The position numbers and the translations under genes are program-made. Of a DNA stretch of 64,000 nucleotides, positions 44,320 to 56,600 are shown piece by piece (within the stretch, counting starts at the first letter, position 1; the number at the start of each line of letters is the position of its first letter). The DNA lies in assembly GCF_000003815.2 (NCBI RefSeq), contig NC_049988.1:5570744-5634743 (forward strand), read 5' to 3'. The notes below the pieces were generated by a model. The model was not told where the DNA came from. It did no database searches and saw only the letters and a list, made by a program, of their open reading frames with translations. The DNA is from Branchiostoma floridae (lineage: Eukaryota; Chordata; Leptocardii; Amphioxiformes; Branchiostomatidae).

Positions 44320-46310
44320 CAGTAGAAGCCAGCTATTTGCAATTCGCTTAGGCGCAAAAATCGGCTAGTTGCAAAGAATTCTGAAATCCAAAACCATTTC
44401 CCATTAGCGCCATTGTATACAGCACCCCATATTTGCAAAGCCCAAATCGGCTAATCGGGAAAAAAATTTCAAAATGCAACACATTTTGAACCCAAAATAC
44501 GCCAAACAAATCGTCAGAATCGGTAGGAATGAGCCGACAAAAGGTTGTATAAAGACATTAGACCGCCAGAAAGATCGAAGTTGTCTGTTTTGAGTCACAA
44601 AGGAGCGCGGTTTCTATTGAAATTTGCGTTGATAGGAACCGGTCCGGGGGATCAGGCGCGTGTCGGCACTTCATAAGAGGGCGCGCGTGCCGGTTCATGC
44701 CGCCAATGGCGGCGTTTTGCCTTTGTGTTCTTTGGTGGTTCTGCTTCAAAGACGGCTTCCTTTCTCAGACAACTCATTTCTACTCAATAAAAACGCGTCT
44801 TTACCTGTGTACTGTCTCAGTTTTATTGAGTTCGTTCCGAGTGCAACACGTTCCTTATCGACATGTCCTTCAACACGCCACCGAGGAAGAGAGTGGAGCT
44901 AACCTTAGCCGATAAAGTTAAGGTAATCCAGCTCCTGAACAGTGTTCCAAAGATGTCGCAGACGGAAGTGGGGAAGAAGTTTGGAGTTTCGACGTCGCAA
45001 GTATGCAGGGTGAATCAGAACCGAGAGGCCATCCTGAAGCAGTGGGAATCCAACAGCAACCCTAACAGGAAGAGGAAGCGAGAGGGCAAGAGTGGAGACG
45101 TAGAAGAGGCTCTCTGGCGGTGGTTCGTCAATGCCAGATGGAAGGATTGCCCACTCAACGGCCCCATCCTGATGGAGAAGGCCAAGCAGCTGGCAGCAGG
45201 CCTTGGTGTCCATGACTTCGAACCCACCGAGGGATGGCTGGGCAGATGGAAGAAGCGGCACAACGTCAAGTTCTTCAGAGCGCACGGCGAGAAGAAGGAC
45301 GCAGACACGCAGTCGGCGGAGGACTGGGTAAGAGACGTTCTGCCTACCATTCTAGAAGAGTACGACAGTGAAGACGTCTATAACTGCGACGAGACCGGCC
45401 TTTTGTATCGCGCACTACCGAGGGGGACATTGGCTCAGAAGACAGAGAAGGTGTCCGGAGGCAAGAAGGCCATGGACAGAATCAGTGTCATGTTCTGCTG
45501 TAACATGACAGGAACCGACAAAAACTGACGCCACTGGTCATCGGAAAAAGCCAGACGCCGAGGTGCTTCCGAGGTCAGCGTGTTCCGCTACCATGGGAGA
45601 ACAACAAGAAAGCCTGGATGACGGGCGTCATCTTCAAGAAGTGGGTGCAGAACGTCGACGAAGAGATGGGAAGGAGGCGGAAGAAGATTGTGCTTCTGCT
45701 TGACAACTGCACGGCCCATCCTCATGACATCCCCCTGAGCAACATCCGCCTGGTGTTTCTGCCCGCCAACACCACGTCACTGATCCAGCCGCTAGATCAG
45801 GGCATTATTCGGAACTTTAAAGCCCTTTACCGGTCTGAGATCATGAAGCGGGTCCTGCATGCCATCGACAACGAGAACATCGACAGCGCCCAGAAGTTCG
45901 CGAAGAAAACGACCGTCTTGGACGCTCTTTTCATGGTGAGAGAGTCGTGGAAGAGCGTGAAACAAGAGACGATCAAGAACTGCTTCAGGAAGGCGGGCAT
46001 GACTACAGCACCAGAACAACAGGACGTTCCAGAAGCCACCGTGCCGGCCCCGGAGGGCATGACCCAGGAGGACTTTGAAGAGTTTGTTGACATCGATGCC
46101 GGTGAGGAGTGCACAGGCGATCCGACGGATGAGGAACTGTGCCAGGAAGTTCGTGAATCCAGAAATGCCACTGTCACCCCTGACGAGACCGAAGACGAAG
46201 AAGATGTGCTCCCTCCACCGACTTCAGCTAACGTGGACGTTGCCCTGGACGTCCTCCGGCGGTGGATGCAATTCCACGACTACAAAGACTACTCTAAGTT
46301 CGTGTATAAA
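44320..46310 (+). mobile_element. Tigger/pogo-family transposon, 3' end lost
   Basis: The left end CAGTAGAAGCCAGCTATT follows TA (44318-44319) and resembles Tigger termini. A repeated half-motif (GGCTAGTTGCAAAG and later ATCGGCTAATCGGG) lies within the first 150 bp. The transposase gene starts at 44863. No matching CTACTG-TA right end was found; the sequence passes directly into the complex repeat at about 46310-46330, which apparently replaced the right end. Confidence 0.8.
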
Positions 46311-46418
46311 ATTCCCATTATTGATCATAAAGCAGTTTTGAATTTTTACATAAATTATGCAAATAAGTTCCTCATTACCATATTTGGTATCTGCTTATAT
46401 TCCACCTATCATAATTAA
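44863..46418 (+). pseudogene. Tigger-like DDD transposase with one frameshift
   Basis: From ATG 44863 the frame encodes an N-terminal CENP-B/pogo helix-turn-helix (LADKVKVIQLLNSVPKMSQT, KFGVSTSQVCRV). It continues with a second CENPB-type DNA-binding domain (ALWRWFVNARWKDCPLNGP, PTEGWLGRWKKRHNV) and the start of the DDE_1 catalytic domain with the first aspartate in YNCDETGLLYRALP. A stop occurs at 45526-45528 after a run of five A; one more A would keep the frame. The second frame continues LTPLVIGKSQTPRC, then the second aspartate in LLLDNCTAHPHD and the third in TSLIQPLDQGIIRNFK, ending in an acidic C-terminal tail. All three catalytic residues are present. The last ~35 codons (after LRRWMQFHDYKDYSKF) read into the neighbouring repeat. 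Total length would be about 515 residues, normal for Tigger. It is either a very recent inactivation or a sequencing error in a homopolymer. Confidence 0.9.
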
Positions 46419-47690
46419 CATGTGTTACATGTATTGAGGTCCAGTTATTGAAAACAATGGAACTATACAATTTCCTCATTAATTATGCAAATGAAGTCCT
46501 CACTTGCATAACATGTATATCATTATGAACATCTTTGCCTAAGCTACCTGCATGCCTAAGATGCAGGCAATCCGTCGTTCCTTTCTGCAGTTATCCTCTT
46601 TGGAGTGTCTTGACAAAAACGCCCCTGCAGTTCCACAATTAAGCGTTAGGGGGCTGAAACTTGCCCCACTTTTTCATGACGCTAAAAGCTATCTACCACT
46701 TAAATGTCACGACTAGGGCTGTGTATCGGTACAGCGTACCGGTACAAAACCGGTTTTTCTTATTGGACCGGTCCAGAAAAACCGGACCTGAAAAAATTAG
46801 GTGGACCGGATGTTGGACCGGTTAGAAAATTAACATATTATTTGATCAGGCATTCACACGTTTTTGGCGCTTGCAGGTGGAAGAAAATAACAAGAGTGAA
46901 GTAGAGTAGAGTTTATAGTCATTTCTACCAAGTTTTACAGTCAATCGTACAGGTGCAGTTAGTGTTGTAGGATTTTAAGACGCCAGTGTAAGTCTTATAC
47001 TCCACCAAACAGATTTCTTTGTAGTGAAATGGACCATTGGTATGAGTCATACTGAATCAGGTCCAGGTTCAGGTCCGGACCTGGACCTGATCCTTTGGAC
47101 CTGAACCGGACCTGAACCTGAATTTTCTGTACCGGTACCCAGCCCTAGTCACGACCATATCACGTTCGTGACAAGAGATACATTGAAAAAACTGCTATGA
47201 TAGAATATTCTCATTAATTATGCAAATGTACTCCTATTTTGCATAATTGGTATTTTATCTTGTACAACATTGTCTAAGGTACCTACATACCAAAAATCAT
47301 GAAAACCCGTTGTTCCCTTCTTGAGTTATCCTCGTCAGAAGTTTTTGACAAAAATGCCCGTGCTATCCCAAAACTAGACGCTAGGGGGCCCAAACTTATG
47401 TCATTTCTTCCCGAGCACAAGAGCTGTCTAATACTAAAAAATCGTGACCATAGCATGTTCAGAACACCGAGATAGCAAAACCGGAAGTTGCGCTGCAGTA
47501 CCAAGGGGAGCCGCTAGGGGGCCCAAAATCTAATCATTTCCAGCTTTCATCACACACTACCAACACACCAAGTATGAAACCAATCCATCCAACCGTTCTT
47601 GAGTTATCTTGTTTACACACACACAGACACACACACACACAAACGCGGGGTAAAATATAACCTCCATGACATTTCATGGAGGTAATAATG
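46320..47690 (-). repeat. Complex dispersed repeat, longest copy
   Basis: Modules contain TTTGCATAATT(A)ATGAGG-type spacers (46345, 46480, 47210), CCGTCGTTCCTTTCTGCAGT, GTTATCCTCTTTGGAG, and GACGCTAGGGGGCCCAAAC. The end near 47640-47690 has a (CA)n run, then CGGGGTAAAATATAACC, and the palindrome CCTCCATGA..TCATGGAGG. The hAT element at 46714-47147 is nested inside. Related copies occur at 1325, 2930 and 36775. Confidence 0.6.
46714..47147. mobile_element. hAT non-autonomous element with perfect 8-bp target duplication
   Basis: GTCACGAC occurs exactly at 46706-46713 and 47148-47155. The termini TAGGGCTGTGTATCGGTACA and, inverted, TAGGGCTGGGTACCGGTACA are hAT-like. The 434-bp interior is dense in GGACCGG, CCGGACCTG and CAGGTCC motifs that form overlapping palindromes. 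No transposase. Eight-base duplications and TAGGG/CAGGG ends are the established hAT signature. Confidence 0.9.
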
Positions 47691-47977
47691 GTTTACTCGG
47701 ATGTAACAGTTTATTTCGTGAGGAACTTTACAGAGTCATAGAAATCACTAATAGTTAAGTAACATTTTGCTGATGACCATCATGGATTAAACACATGCAG
47801 CATTACACTAGTTAAAAAAATGTCGATCAATAGCACTAATTACACTGGTTAAAAACATCGATCAACAACATTTATATGGAACACGACCGTTACAGGCCAT
47901 ACAGGTTCGAGACATTTAAATAAAAACTGTTTATAGAATATCACAGGATATTTTCATCCATATATAAACTTTTCAGG

Positions 47978-48640
47978 CTAATAGTTCATAACACAAAGAA
48001 TATGTATCAGTCGAGGACAATAAGCGTAAAGTAGTCTAATCATGTGAGGAATAGTGCTGGCCTCATATCTGTCAGCCTTACAGCGTATAATGTCTAATTT
48101 CTGTGATGATCGTGTAGACCTTCCACTTATTTCCCCCCGAGAAGAAGGGAGAAGGTGTCTGAATTGCTCGGATGACTGCAGTGATCTGGCGAACCTCGTG
48201 GTTAAGGTTTCGCAACAGTCTTCGAGTGTGGGTAGGTCAAGGTCACATGTATTGGTGTAGGACGTAAAGTCAGGGCCTAAAATGATTCTGAAGGCACGTC
48301 TTTGAACAGATTCGATCTTCTTGTTGAGCACGCTGGGTAGTCCGGGGGCCATACGGGGGCACAATACTCTGTTATGAGACGGATGTAGGTGATGTAGACT
48401 TCGGTTGGGAGGCGAAAGTATTTGAGTTTACAAACGAGAAAAAGCCGTTGGCTGGCTTTTTATATACAGTGCTGACATTCGTATTCCACTTTAGCTTTGA
48501 TTGAAGAATTTTCATAGATGGGACTTCTTGGAGTACAACATTACTGACTGTGAGCAGACGGGGGATGTTAGGGACTATGCTGAATTGTATTTGACCAGTT
48601 TTCCAAGTCAGGTAAGTCTTGTTGCAGGTGTGACGAACTA
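47978..48640 (-). mobile_element. Decayed LINE, end of RT and C terminus
   Basis: Minus-strand frames give LFLVCKLKYFRLPTEVYITY, EYCAPVW, then after a shift VLNKKIESVQRRAFRIILG, TNTCDLDLPTLEDCCETL, TRFARSLQSSEQFRHLLP and TIPHMIRLL. It aligns in order with the better-preserved LINE at 50.7-51.5 kb but is clearly diverged (at least two frameshifts). Confidence 0.8.
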
Positions 48641-48649
48641 AGAGGTGGG

Positions 48650-49685
48650 TTCCGTACTTCCAGAATGTTCAAATCATCAACAAATTTCCAGCTCATATAT
48701 TGAAGTGCTGCTCAGGATATTATTGATGAAACATTGGCGAAATATTACACATCTGGTGATGTGGTTTACGAACATGAAAAAGTGACAATCCTTTAGCTAA
48801 ACGAGCACAATATGCAGTCATCATACAAACCTTGAAGTAACTGTTTGTATTTCAAAATTTGTAAAGAAATCGTGGTATGCAGTTCTAAAACTTACAAGGT
48901 AAGAATACGGCTTTACTGCATTATCAAAGATAACATACTATTCCAAATAACTAGCAAACTATTTAAAGGAAGCTCGAAAAAAATCTTTTGTAATCAACAG
49001 ATAATAGGTGTGAAATATTAAATGTCCCTCGTGTGTGAAATTTTAGCTGTTGGATGGTGAACAGCTACAGTTCAAGAATTACAGTACAAAACATTTCATT
49101 TGTTTTTTTGCTCAACCAAAAGTTAAATCGTGTCTTTCTGAAGCGACTTGTGTTCAAAGGACGGTGATTCGGGGGCATTTTCTAAACCTAAAACGTGAAT
49201 TATGAAGAGTCCATCTTGTCAACGGATAGTTGTTGTTTTTTTCAAATACAATTTAGGGACAGTCCAATTTTGCATATGAAAGAGGGTGGAGTGAAATGTG
49301 CCGAACTTGCTCATGATCAAATACCGGCCTTTCCCGTTTCAAGAATCTTAACAACAAAGAGTCAAACATTTCTTTGTGCCCGAAACTATATATGGTGGCG
49401 GTTCAATTTTGACTACCTTTAGTAATGATTGATATAACACATTAAACGACTCTCGCTGCCCACAACGCGTTTTCGCATATGAAAACAGTGTCTGCATGGC
49501 TTCATTACGTGACTTTCTCTTGGAGCTCAGCGGATATTGGCTGCTTTCTTAAAGCACGTCCAGCAAGCGATGGGACAAACATTGTGATTTTATAGAATGC
49601 CTGGACGTCTGTAGAATGCTTTGAACAACAATCTATATATCTATTCTAATCTTGGGTCGCTATAGGCAGGTGACTGCTATACATG
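48650..49685. other. Stretch with no supported gene
   Basis: About 1 kb of A+T-rich sequence; nothing recognised. Confidence 0.5.
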
Positions 49686-49691
49686 TTGATA

Positions 49692-50189
49692 CAGTAGAAT
49701 CCTGTTAATTGCATGACCCCTTTGTTAATTGATTTTATGCAGTTATCCGGTGAAGTCAATTGATTAACCCTGGAAGACCAAATGAGTAATACAAACACTT
49801 CGTCAATTTTGATGTTTCTGTTTCCTTGCATAGACTCGCTGTTCCTTTGTGGTGCTGACGTCAGGCAGAGCCACACGCCACACTTTTAACCAGAAACCAC
49901 ATGTCTCTGTGACCAAACTTTAGACAATTTGATGCCATTCTACATAATCTTGTCATTTAATTTTTGTTGTTTTGATTATTTTTATCATATATCTCCAGGT
50001 TAGTATACCATATGCTGTGAGGTTATTTCATGCAGATATCAGACTTATGCCATAATGTCTTTTGGAAAATTATGCAATTATGTCATTTTATTTATACTGG
50101 GATTAATGTGAAATGATTTGGGTTTTCAGATTTCTATGCAATCCCCTAATACTGCATTTGGCCGCAATGCAATTAGATGGTGTCTACTG
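49692..50189. mobile_element. Tigger-like MITE, 498 bp
   Basis: TA flanks both sides (49690-49691, 50190-50191). Ends are CAGTAGAATCCTGTTAATTG and, inverted, CAGTAGACACCATCTAATTG. They share the CAGTAGA start with the Tigger element at 44320, which suggests mobilisation by a related transposase. Only remnants of coding sequence may exist inside. Confidence 0.75.
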
Positions 50190-50714
50190 TAAATTCCCAG
50201 AGACATTGCATCACACCAGCTATGAATACAAGTTAAACTTCCTTGCTTTCTCTACTTTTTATCTTTATGCATATTGGGTCCATGTCGAGTCCATATTTTG
50301 ATAACTGTGTGGAAATCAAAAGATTTTGAACACGGCGAGCGGCTAGCAACACGGTCGCTGTATGTGCACCGTGGCCGTAAAATGCAGCGTTACTGGATCT
50401 ACTGGACCGGAAATCATTGTGTGGCTGCGGCAATGTTGGAGAAGTGGTCGCTATTTCTTAATGCTTATGGTCTCATTGATGAGTTTTTTTTCTTCCATAA
50501 ACTTCTATGTTATAATTCGTGGTTTACATGGGCGCGTTCATAATGAAGCTATGTAAAAATTTAACAGATTTTTCATTCTATGTTGAGCACACTTACCCTA
50601 TATCGTGGATAAAATTGCCAATATCAACTATACGTAAGTTAACCTTTTTTACAGCAATTACAAACTACGATTAGTGAATCCCCAAAAAGGCACTTTTTCG
50701 CTGTTGTTAGTGTA

Positions 50715-51746
50715 CAGCCACACCATCTTCGTAGCCATGATTAACAGCGCCGCCAAAGGTACACGATCGGAAAACTGGAAGTTCGTGGACGATCTTTCAA
50801 TGGTGGAAAGCAGACTTGTACATGAACCCTCACTCCTGCAGCACGACCTCAATGCCTTGGAACAGTGGACTTTTAACAGCCATATGAAACTGCACCCAAA
50901 AAAATGCCAAGTTATGCATGTATGGTTTGCAAAAGTTCCCCCTCCTCTCCCAACGTTATACATTGATGGTCACCCCCTTCAGCAAGTCACCGCTGCCAAG
51001 CTGTTAGGGGTGATAGTGCAGTCCGACCTGAAATGGAACGGCCACGTGAACCACATCATCAGTCAGAGTAGCAGACGACTCTTCCTCCTACGCCATCTCA
51101 AAAGATTCAAACTTCCCGTACCTGACCTGGTCACTGTCTACATAACCTACGTGCGTCCGCTGTGTGAGTATGCCTGCCCCGTCTGGAGTCCTGGCCTTAC
51201 GTCGACCCAGACAGCCCAGATAGAGAGCATTCAGCGTCGCGCCTGTCGAGTTATCCTCGGTACAAGCTACTCAAAGTACTCGGAAGCATGTGACCTACTA
51301 GGACTACCCACACTCCATCAACGACGGGAACAGCTTACTAAGAAGTTTGGCTCCACCTTACTGCAATCAACAACATTCCGACAGTGGCTCCCACCGACCC
51401 GAGGTGAGACCAGTGGACGGTGTACCAGATCTCACAACAAACTGAACACTATCCATGCCAGGACGGAGCGGTATAAGAACAGTACCATTCCGCACATCGT
51501 CCGACTACTGAACTCATGAACTGTTCCGTTTTTACCTTATCCGTCGATTTTATCGGTCAACCGAATCTGTATATAAATCTGTATATATTTTAATACGTTT
51601 GATTTCTGTAAACGATTTTAAATGTCCTCGTTAAGTTGTCCATGTTACAACTATCTATGTTAGTACATGAGCAATTCAGGGCCAATTTCTGAGCCCTGCG
51701 AATCTGTACTTTTAATGGACCCAATAAACCATTATTATTATTATTC
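50715..51746 (+). mobile_element. Young 5'-truncated LINE, 3' half of ORF2
   Basis: An uninterrupted frame to the stop at 51517-51519 encodes VAMINSAAKGTRSENWKF, with the catalytic box FVDDLSMVES, LEQWTFNSHMKLHPKKCQVM, KLLGVIVQSDLKWNGHVNHI, SRRLFLLRHLKRFKLP, YVRPLCEYACPVWSPGL, IESIQRRACRVILG and IPHIVRLLNS. The catalytic box has FVDD rather than FADD, seen in some CR1/L2/Rex-type elements. The 3' UTR ends with AATAAACC and (ATT)n at 51733-51746. The insertion starts within RT, so it cannot transpose on its own. Confidence 0.88.
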
Positions 51747-51859
51747 AGAACCCACGACTGTGTACCTCCGACCTTGCGCGCGGCTGCAAAACTTTACCTA
51801 CTAATCTCTTCAGTTACAAACAAGCTATCACCAATCTAACTTTTGAGAACAGTTCCGCT

Positions 51860-53570
51860 AGCTAAAAGGGAATTTCTCGCCGATAAAAACACGCGTCCAT
51901 GCAGTCGTTTATTTTCTGGCTCGGATCTCGGAGTAATACATCAATGAGGTTAATGGAAAAATTCAAGGGACCAACCAAAATTGCCACTTCATCACAACCT
52001 TCAAGAGATTCGATGAAGAACAGTTCAAACAAGACCTTGGAAAGGTACCTTGAAGCGCAATTTCTGTCTTCGATTCTGTTCAGGACATGTGGAGTGCATG
52101 GAAGTCACTGTTTGAATATGCCCCAATCAAGAAATTCCGTGAGGAACTGATTGCCCGACCTGGTTATCTGAAGATACGCCTAACCCGGGACCTCAACTCC
52201 CCCGCCCCTGTGATGCCCCATGTGGGGCCATTTGGGGGTAAATATATATATATAGATGTACGCAAGCTCATGTCCCTCGGAGACCAAGCAAGGTACACAG
52301 CTGAAAGAACACAAAAATCAACTGACTGGGAAACGTACAAGAAACTACGCAATCACACCAAGTGCGAAATTCTCTCCAGCAAACGCAACCACTACACCGA
52401 CAACATCAACAATGGTTCCGTATCTGACTGTTTCAAGTATCTGTTGGGAAAGTCAAAGTCAGGTGACGTCACTAGCGTCAGCCCCTTCATCACAACATCA
52501 GCACTCCACGCCTTGTACAACGCCATCTTTCTACCTCACATGACGTATGCCTGCACGGCATGGACACTGCTCCAGATCAGGACCTACAGAAGATACAAAC
52601 CATGCAGAACCGGGCGGGAAACTAATTCTTAAGCTCCACACANNNNNNNNNNNNNNNNNNNNNNNNNNNNNNNNNNNNNNNNNNNNNNNNNNNNNNNNNN
52701 NNNNNNNNNNNNNNNNNNNNNNNNNNNNNNNNNNNNNNNNNNNNNNNNNNNNNNNNNNNNNNNNNNNNNNNNNNNNNNNNNNNNNNNNNNNNNNNNNNNN
52801 NNNNNNNNNNNNNNNNNNNNNNNNNNNNNNNNNNNNNNNNNNNNNNNNNNNNNNNNNNNNNNNNNNNNNNNNNNNNNNNNNNNNNNNNNNNNNNNNNNNN
52901 NNNNNNNNNNNNNNNNNNNNNNNNNNNNNNNNNNNNNNNNNNNNNNNNNNNNNNNNNNNNNNNNNNNNNNNNNNNNNNNNNNNNNNNNNNNNNNNNNNNN
53001 NNNNNNNNNNNNNNNNNNNNNNNNNNNNNNNNNNNNNNNNNNNNNNNNNNNNNNNNNNNNNNNNNNNNNNNNNNNNNNNNNNNNNNNNNNNNNNNNNNNN
53101 NNNNNNNNNNNNNNNNNNNNNNNNNNNNNNNNNNNNNNNNNNNNNNNNNNNNNNNNNNNNNNNNNNNNNNNNNNNNNNNNNNNNNNNNNNNNNNNNNNNN
53201 NNNNNNNNNNNNNNNNNNNNNNNNNNNNNNNNNNNNNNNNNNNNNNNNNNNNNNNNNNNNNNNNNNNNNNNNNNNNNNNNNNNNNNNNNNNNNNNNNNNN
53301 NNNNNNNNNNNNNNNNNNNNNNNNNNNNNNNNNNNNNNNNNNNNNNNNNNNNNNNNNNNNNNNNNNNNNNNNNNNNNTTTCTTTGTATGTATTTAAACTT
53401 TATGCATATAGACTTATAGGACTTACAAGGACTTTAAACGATGTAACTGTATCTCCGTTATATACTTAGTCTGACCCTTGCCCCATTACATCAATGAAAA
53501 GTGGCCTGCAGGACGATTTGAGCTTTCATTAATAAATAAAGGTCTAAACAAACAAAGTGGGCACTACGAC
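51860..53570 (+). mobile_element. LINE with internal deletion and gap
   Basis: The frames encode the linker between endonuclease and RT (FKRFDEEQFKQDLGKVPW, MWSAWKSLFEYAPIKKFRE, STDWETYKKLRNHTKCEI). They then jump directly to the late RT segment LYNAIFLPHMTYACTAW, so the RT core is missing. A frameshift follows (GKLILKLHT). The 735-bp gap (52643-53377) hides the rest. The 3' UTR at about 53385-53555 matches the tail at 39.5 kb and ends with AATAAATAAAGG. Confidence 0.8.
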
Positions 53571-53631
53571 CAGGTGGCCGCTGATACAGAATTAACGGTA
53601 CATGAAATTGTGCAATATTGTTATTTTACAG

Positions 53632-56600
53632 GTCCAAGGCGGCTGAGAATCGGTGTTATCTACTCGAAAAGGATCAGACGAGGATAGATTGACAAAATGG
53701 CAGAAGAGAAAGCATCAAAATGGGCCCAGTTTCCCTTAAAACAGGTAATGGTTCGTCTACCTAAAATGTAATGTGAATTATGGATACATGTAACTGTTGT
53801 ATTATTCAGATGCTATTCTTTGTCACTCTTTTTATCACAACTAGAAAATAGAGAACGTTAGCAACATTAAATAACTGTTTTTTTTTAATTTTCTAATGAT
53901 TATTTGACTAGACTTGAATGATAAGCACGAGAACAAAATTAGTTCAAGTAGACTAGTTATAGTGTGGAAGAGTGGTAAGATTCTGCCTGTGGCGTTCTTT
54001 TACAATTCTTTTTGTTTGCAATGAAGAAACGTAGACACATGCTGACGAGACTACATACAACAGTGTTTGAATAAGAAATAAGCTATAAAAAGTATTTTTC
54101 TCTATGATTAATAATCAAAAGAATATTTATGATGAATAAACAGGAAATTCCGTGACACAGTACATCACAGATCTTTCTAAAAACGCTTATTATTCAACCA
54201 GGTTGCAGTTGTAGGTGGAATCTTGTTCTCCGAGGACTTCGGTGGAAGTGTCATCTACCCGATCCTGCCCTTCCTCACCCATGACTTCTACTCGTACCTT
54301 CAGAGTAATCAGCTAGGTAGGTTTGTGGCAACAGCCAATTTAACATACTTCGGTAAGCTCTGCCAGACACACTATGGAGTGAAATTCATTATCGTGTTTT
54401 TAGGTATGCAATCAAGGGAAAATGATACATCTTCTACAATATTTAATGTGCCATTTTCCGCAACACTTTTGGAACTAAGCTACAGCTACTGCAATAACCA
54501 GTAAAAGGTATTTTGAGCAATCCTGTAATTCCACAAAATATTAACAACAGAGGGTGTTTTGTTGATGTAAGTGGCTGCTAAGTTTTTTAATATCACTGAC
54601 AACCTTATCCACGTCAGGAAATGATGTCATTATTTTTATTTTAAGCTACCCTTTGGAATCCACCATCTGAATCAGCAATCATGAATTTTTGGGAAAACGT
54701 TCATATAAAGCTTTTGTGACCAAAATACAACGTACTTATGAAATTGGAGCGACGATAACCTGATTTTATGTCATACCTGTGACGCGAAAACGTTCGATAC
54801 GGGTGTTCCGGACCGGGCCGTAGGCTTCCGTATCGCTCAGGTTCGAAAGGCGTATCACACAAGCTCCATTCAAATAAATCGAACTATTTATTCTGGTCGC
54901 CTATTCGCCCGGATGTTAGACACGTGATCCCTCCATTGTATAAGTATGCAGATTAGGGGACACCGTCACTCATCAGGCCGCCCTCCGACCACGTCTGGAG
55001 CTGAAAGCTACGGCTCTTACCGCAAAGCAGACAAAAACTTCCCTGCGGCAAGATTGCGTTTGAACGCCGCAGGGGGGTACGAGGCAGCCCGAGGACTCCG
55101 GCGGTCACGGCGTGGTCACCGTCAGGTCGGCGTTTGTTCTTTCCACGGAAGGTTTGGTGTCGGTTTCCAGTGGTCGGTTGGTACATTTTCTGCGCTTCTC
55201 CCGTATTTTAAATTTTCTCCTGTACGTTGCGTATTAAAGAGCTTCGGAGCGACCTTTTCTTGTTATGTTCTTTCGCCGTTTGTGATTTTCTTCTAGCACG
55301 CTTGGAATTCTGATTACCGGCTGTATCGTTTAAATTTTGCATTTCTGTCGCTTATTCGTATGTATGAGCTTCTAGCGACGGGGGAGGAAAGACCTTAGTG
55401 CAGAGGATGGCTGCCTTACACCTTTTTTCTCGTTTTACACTTTCTTCCTTTTTTATACCAGGCCGGGTCGAGTTTAGGACGCTTTTAGTTCACATTGGCG
55501 TATTGCTCCGCTTGGAACTGAGTGANNNNNNNNNNNNNNNNNNNNNNNNNNNNNNNNNNNNNNNNNNNNNNNNNNNNNNNNNNNNNNNNNNNNNNNNNNN
55601 NNNNNNNNNNNNNNNNNNNNNNNNNNNNNNNNNNNNNNNNNNNNNNNNNNNNNNNNNNNNNNNNNNNNNNNNNNNNNNNNNNNNNNNNNNNNNNNNNNNN
55701 NNNNNNNNNNNNNNNNNNNNNNNNNNNNNNNNNNNNNNNNNNNNNNNNNNNNNNNNNNNNNNNNNNNNNNNNNNNNNNNNNNNNNNNNNNNNNNNNNNNN
55801 NNNNNNNNNGACGACGAGGGCATGATCCAGGAGGCAAGATGGCGACCCCCCCTTGGTTCTTTGCGTTCCTGGCGTAGCGTTCAGCCACCCCATCTGAGAT
55901 TGGAAGGCTGCAGCTGGTACGATTTGGGTGTCATTTTCCGTTTTTGTGGCCAGGTAGAATTTTTCTTTTGCTTTCCTAGTTTGAACGTCGAGGCTGTGTA
56001 TGGGATTTCCTGCTACCATTTGTTTTAGTTTGCATGTGTATGAGTGTGCATCTGTAAGGCGTGTCGTGACTGAGTTGTGGACACGCGTGGCCCACGACTA
56101 CTCCACGTAACGCGGCTCGCTCGCATGTGGGATCTGGGCGGTATGGAAGTTGCGTATGTTTTAGACTTGTCTGTCTGGGACCGGACCTGTTGCCGGGCGC
56201 CCGTCCCTCCCCACCATCTCATGATTCACGTGTTGTTTATACAGATCTGACGCTCTCCCCCTCCGACAGCAGGGATGTGCGGGACACACCACTGCCAGCT
56301 ACGGGACACGCCGCCATCAACCTCGCCAGATATGCGGCCATGGGACCCGTCGGTGGCATGCACAAGCTACAGCAGCAGAGAGGGGACAAGACGCGCCAGG
56401 GAACCTGTTAGGCTGTGATGTTTTTCTTTGTGAACCTTGTTTCTTTCACCGATTCGAGTTGTTGAAAACAGATACCAAAGTCCGAGGAGGTGGCTTCAGG
56501 GCGCAGCGCTATGAGGAACAGCAGTTTGAGGATCAGGCCCGGCTGGCGTTCCGGTCCCCAACACCGCCCAGCCCGCCAGTTCATCCAACTTCACCGGCAG

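Noticed and set aside
55848-55880. ATGGCGACCCCC as a start codon for the exon-like segments downstream
   Set aside because: The frame stops after 12 codons and no donor gives the phase needed by the 56245 exon; more likely a YY1-type motif.
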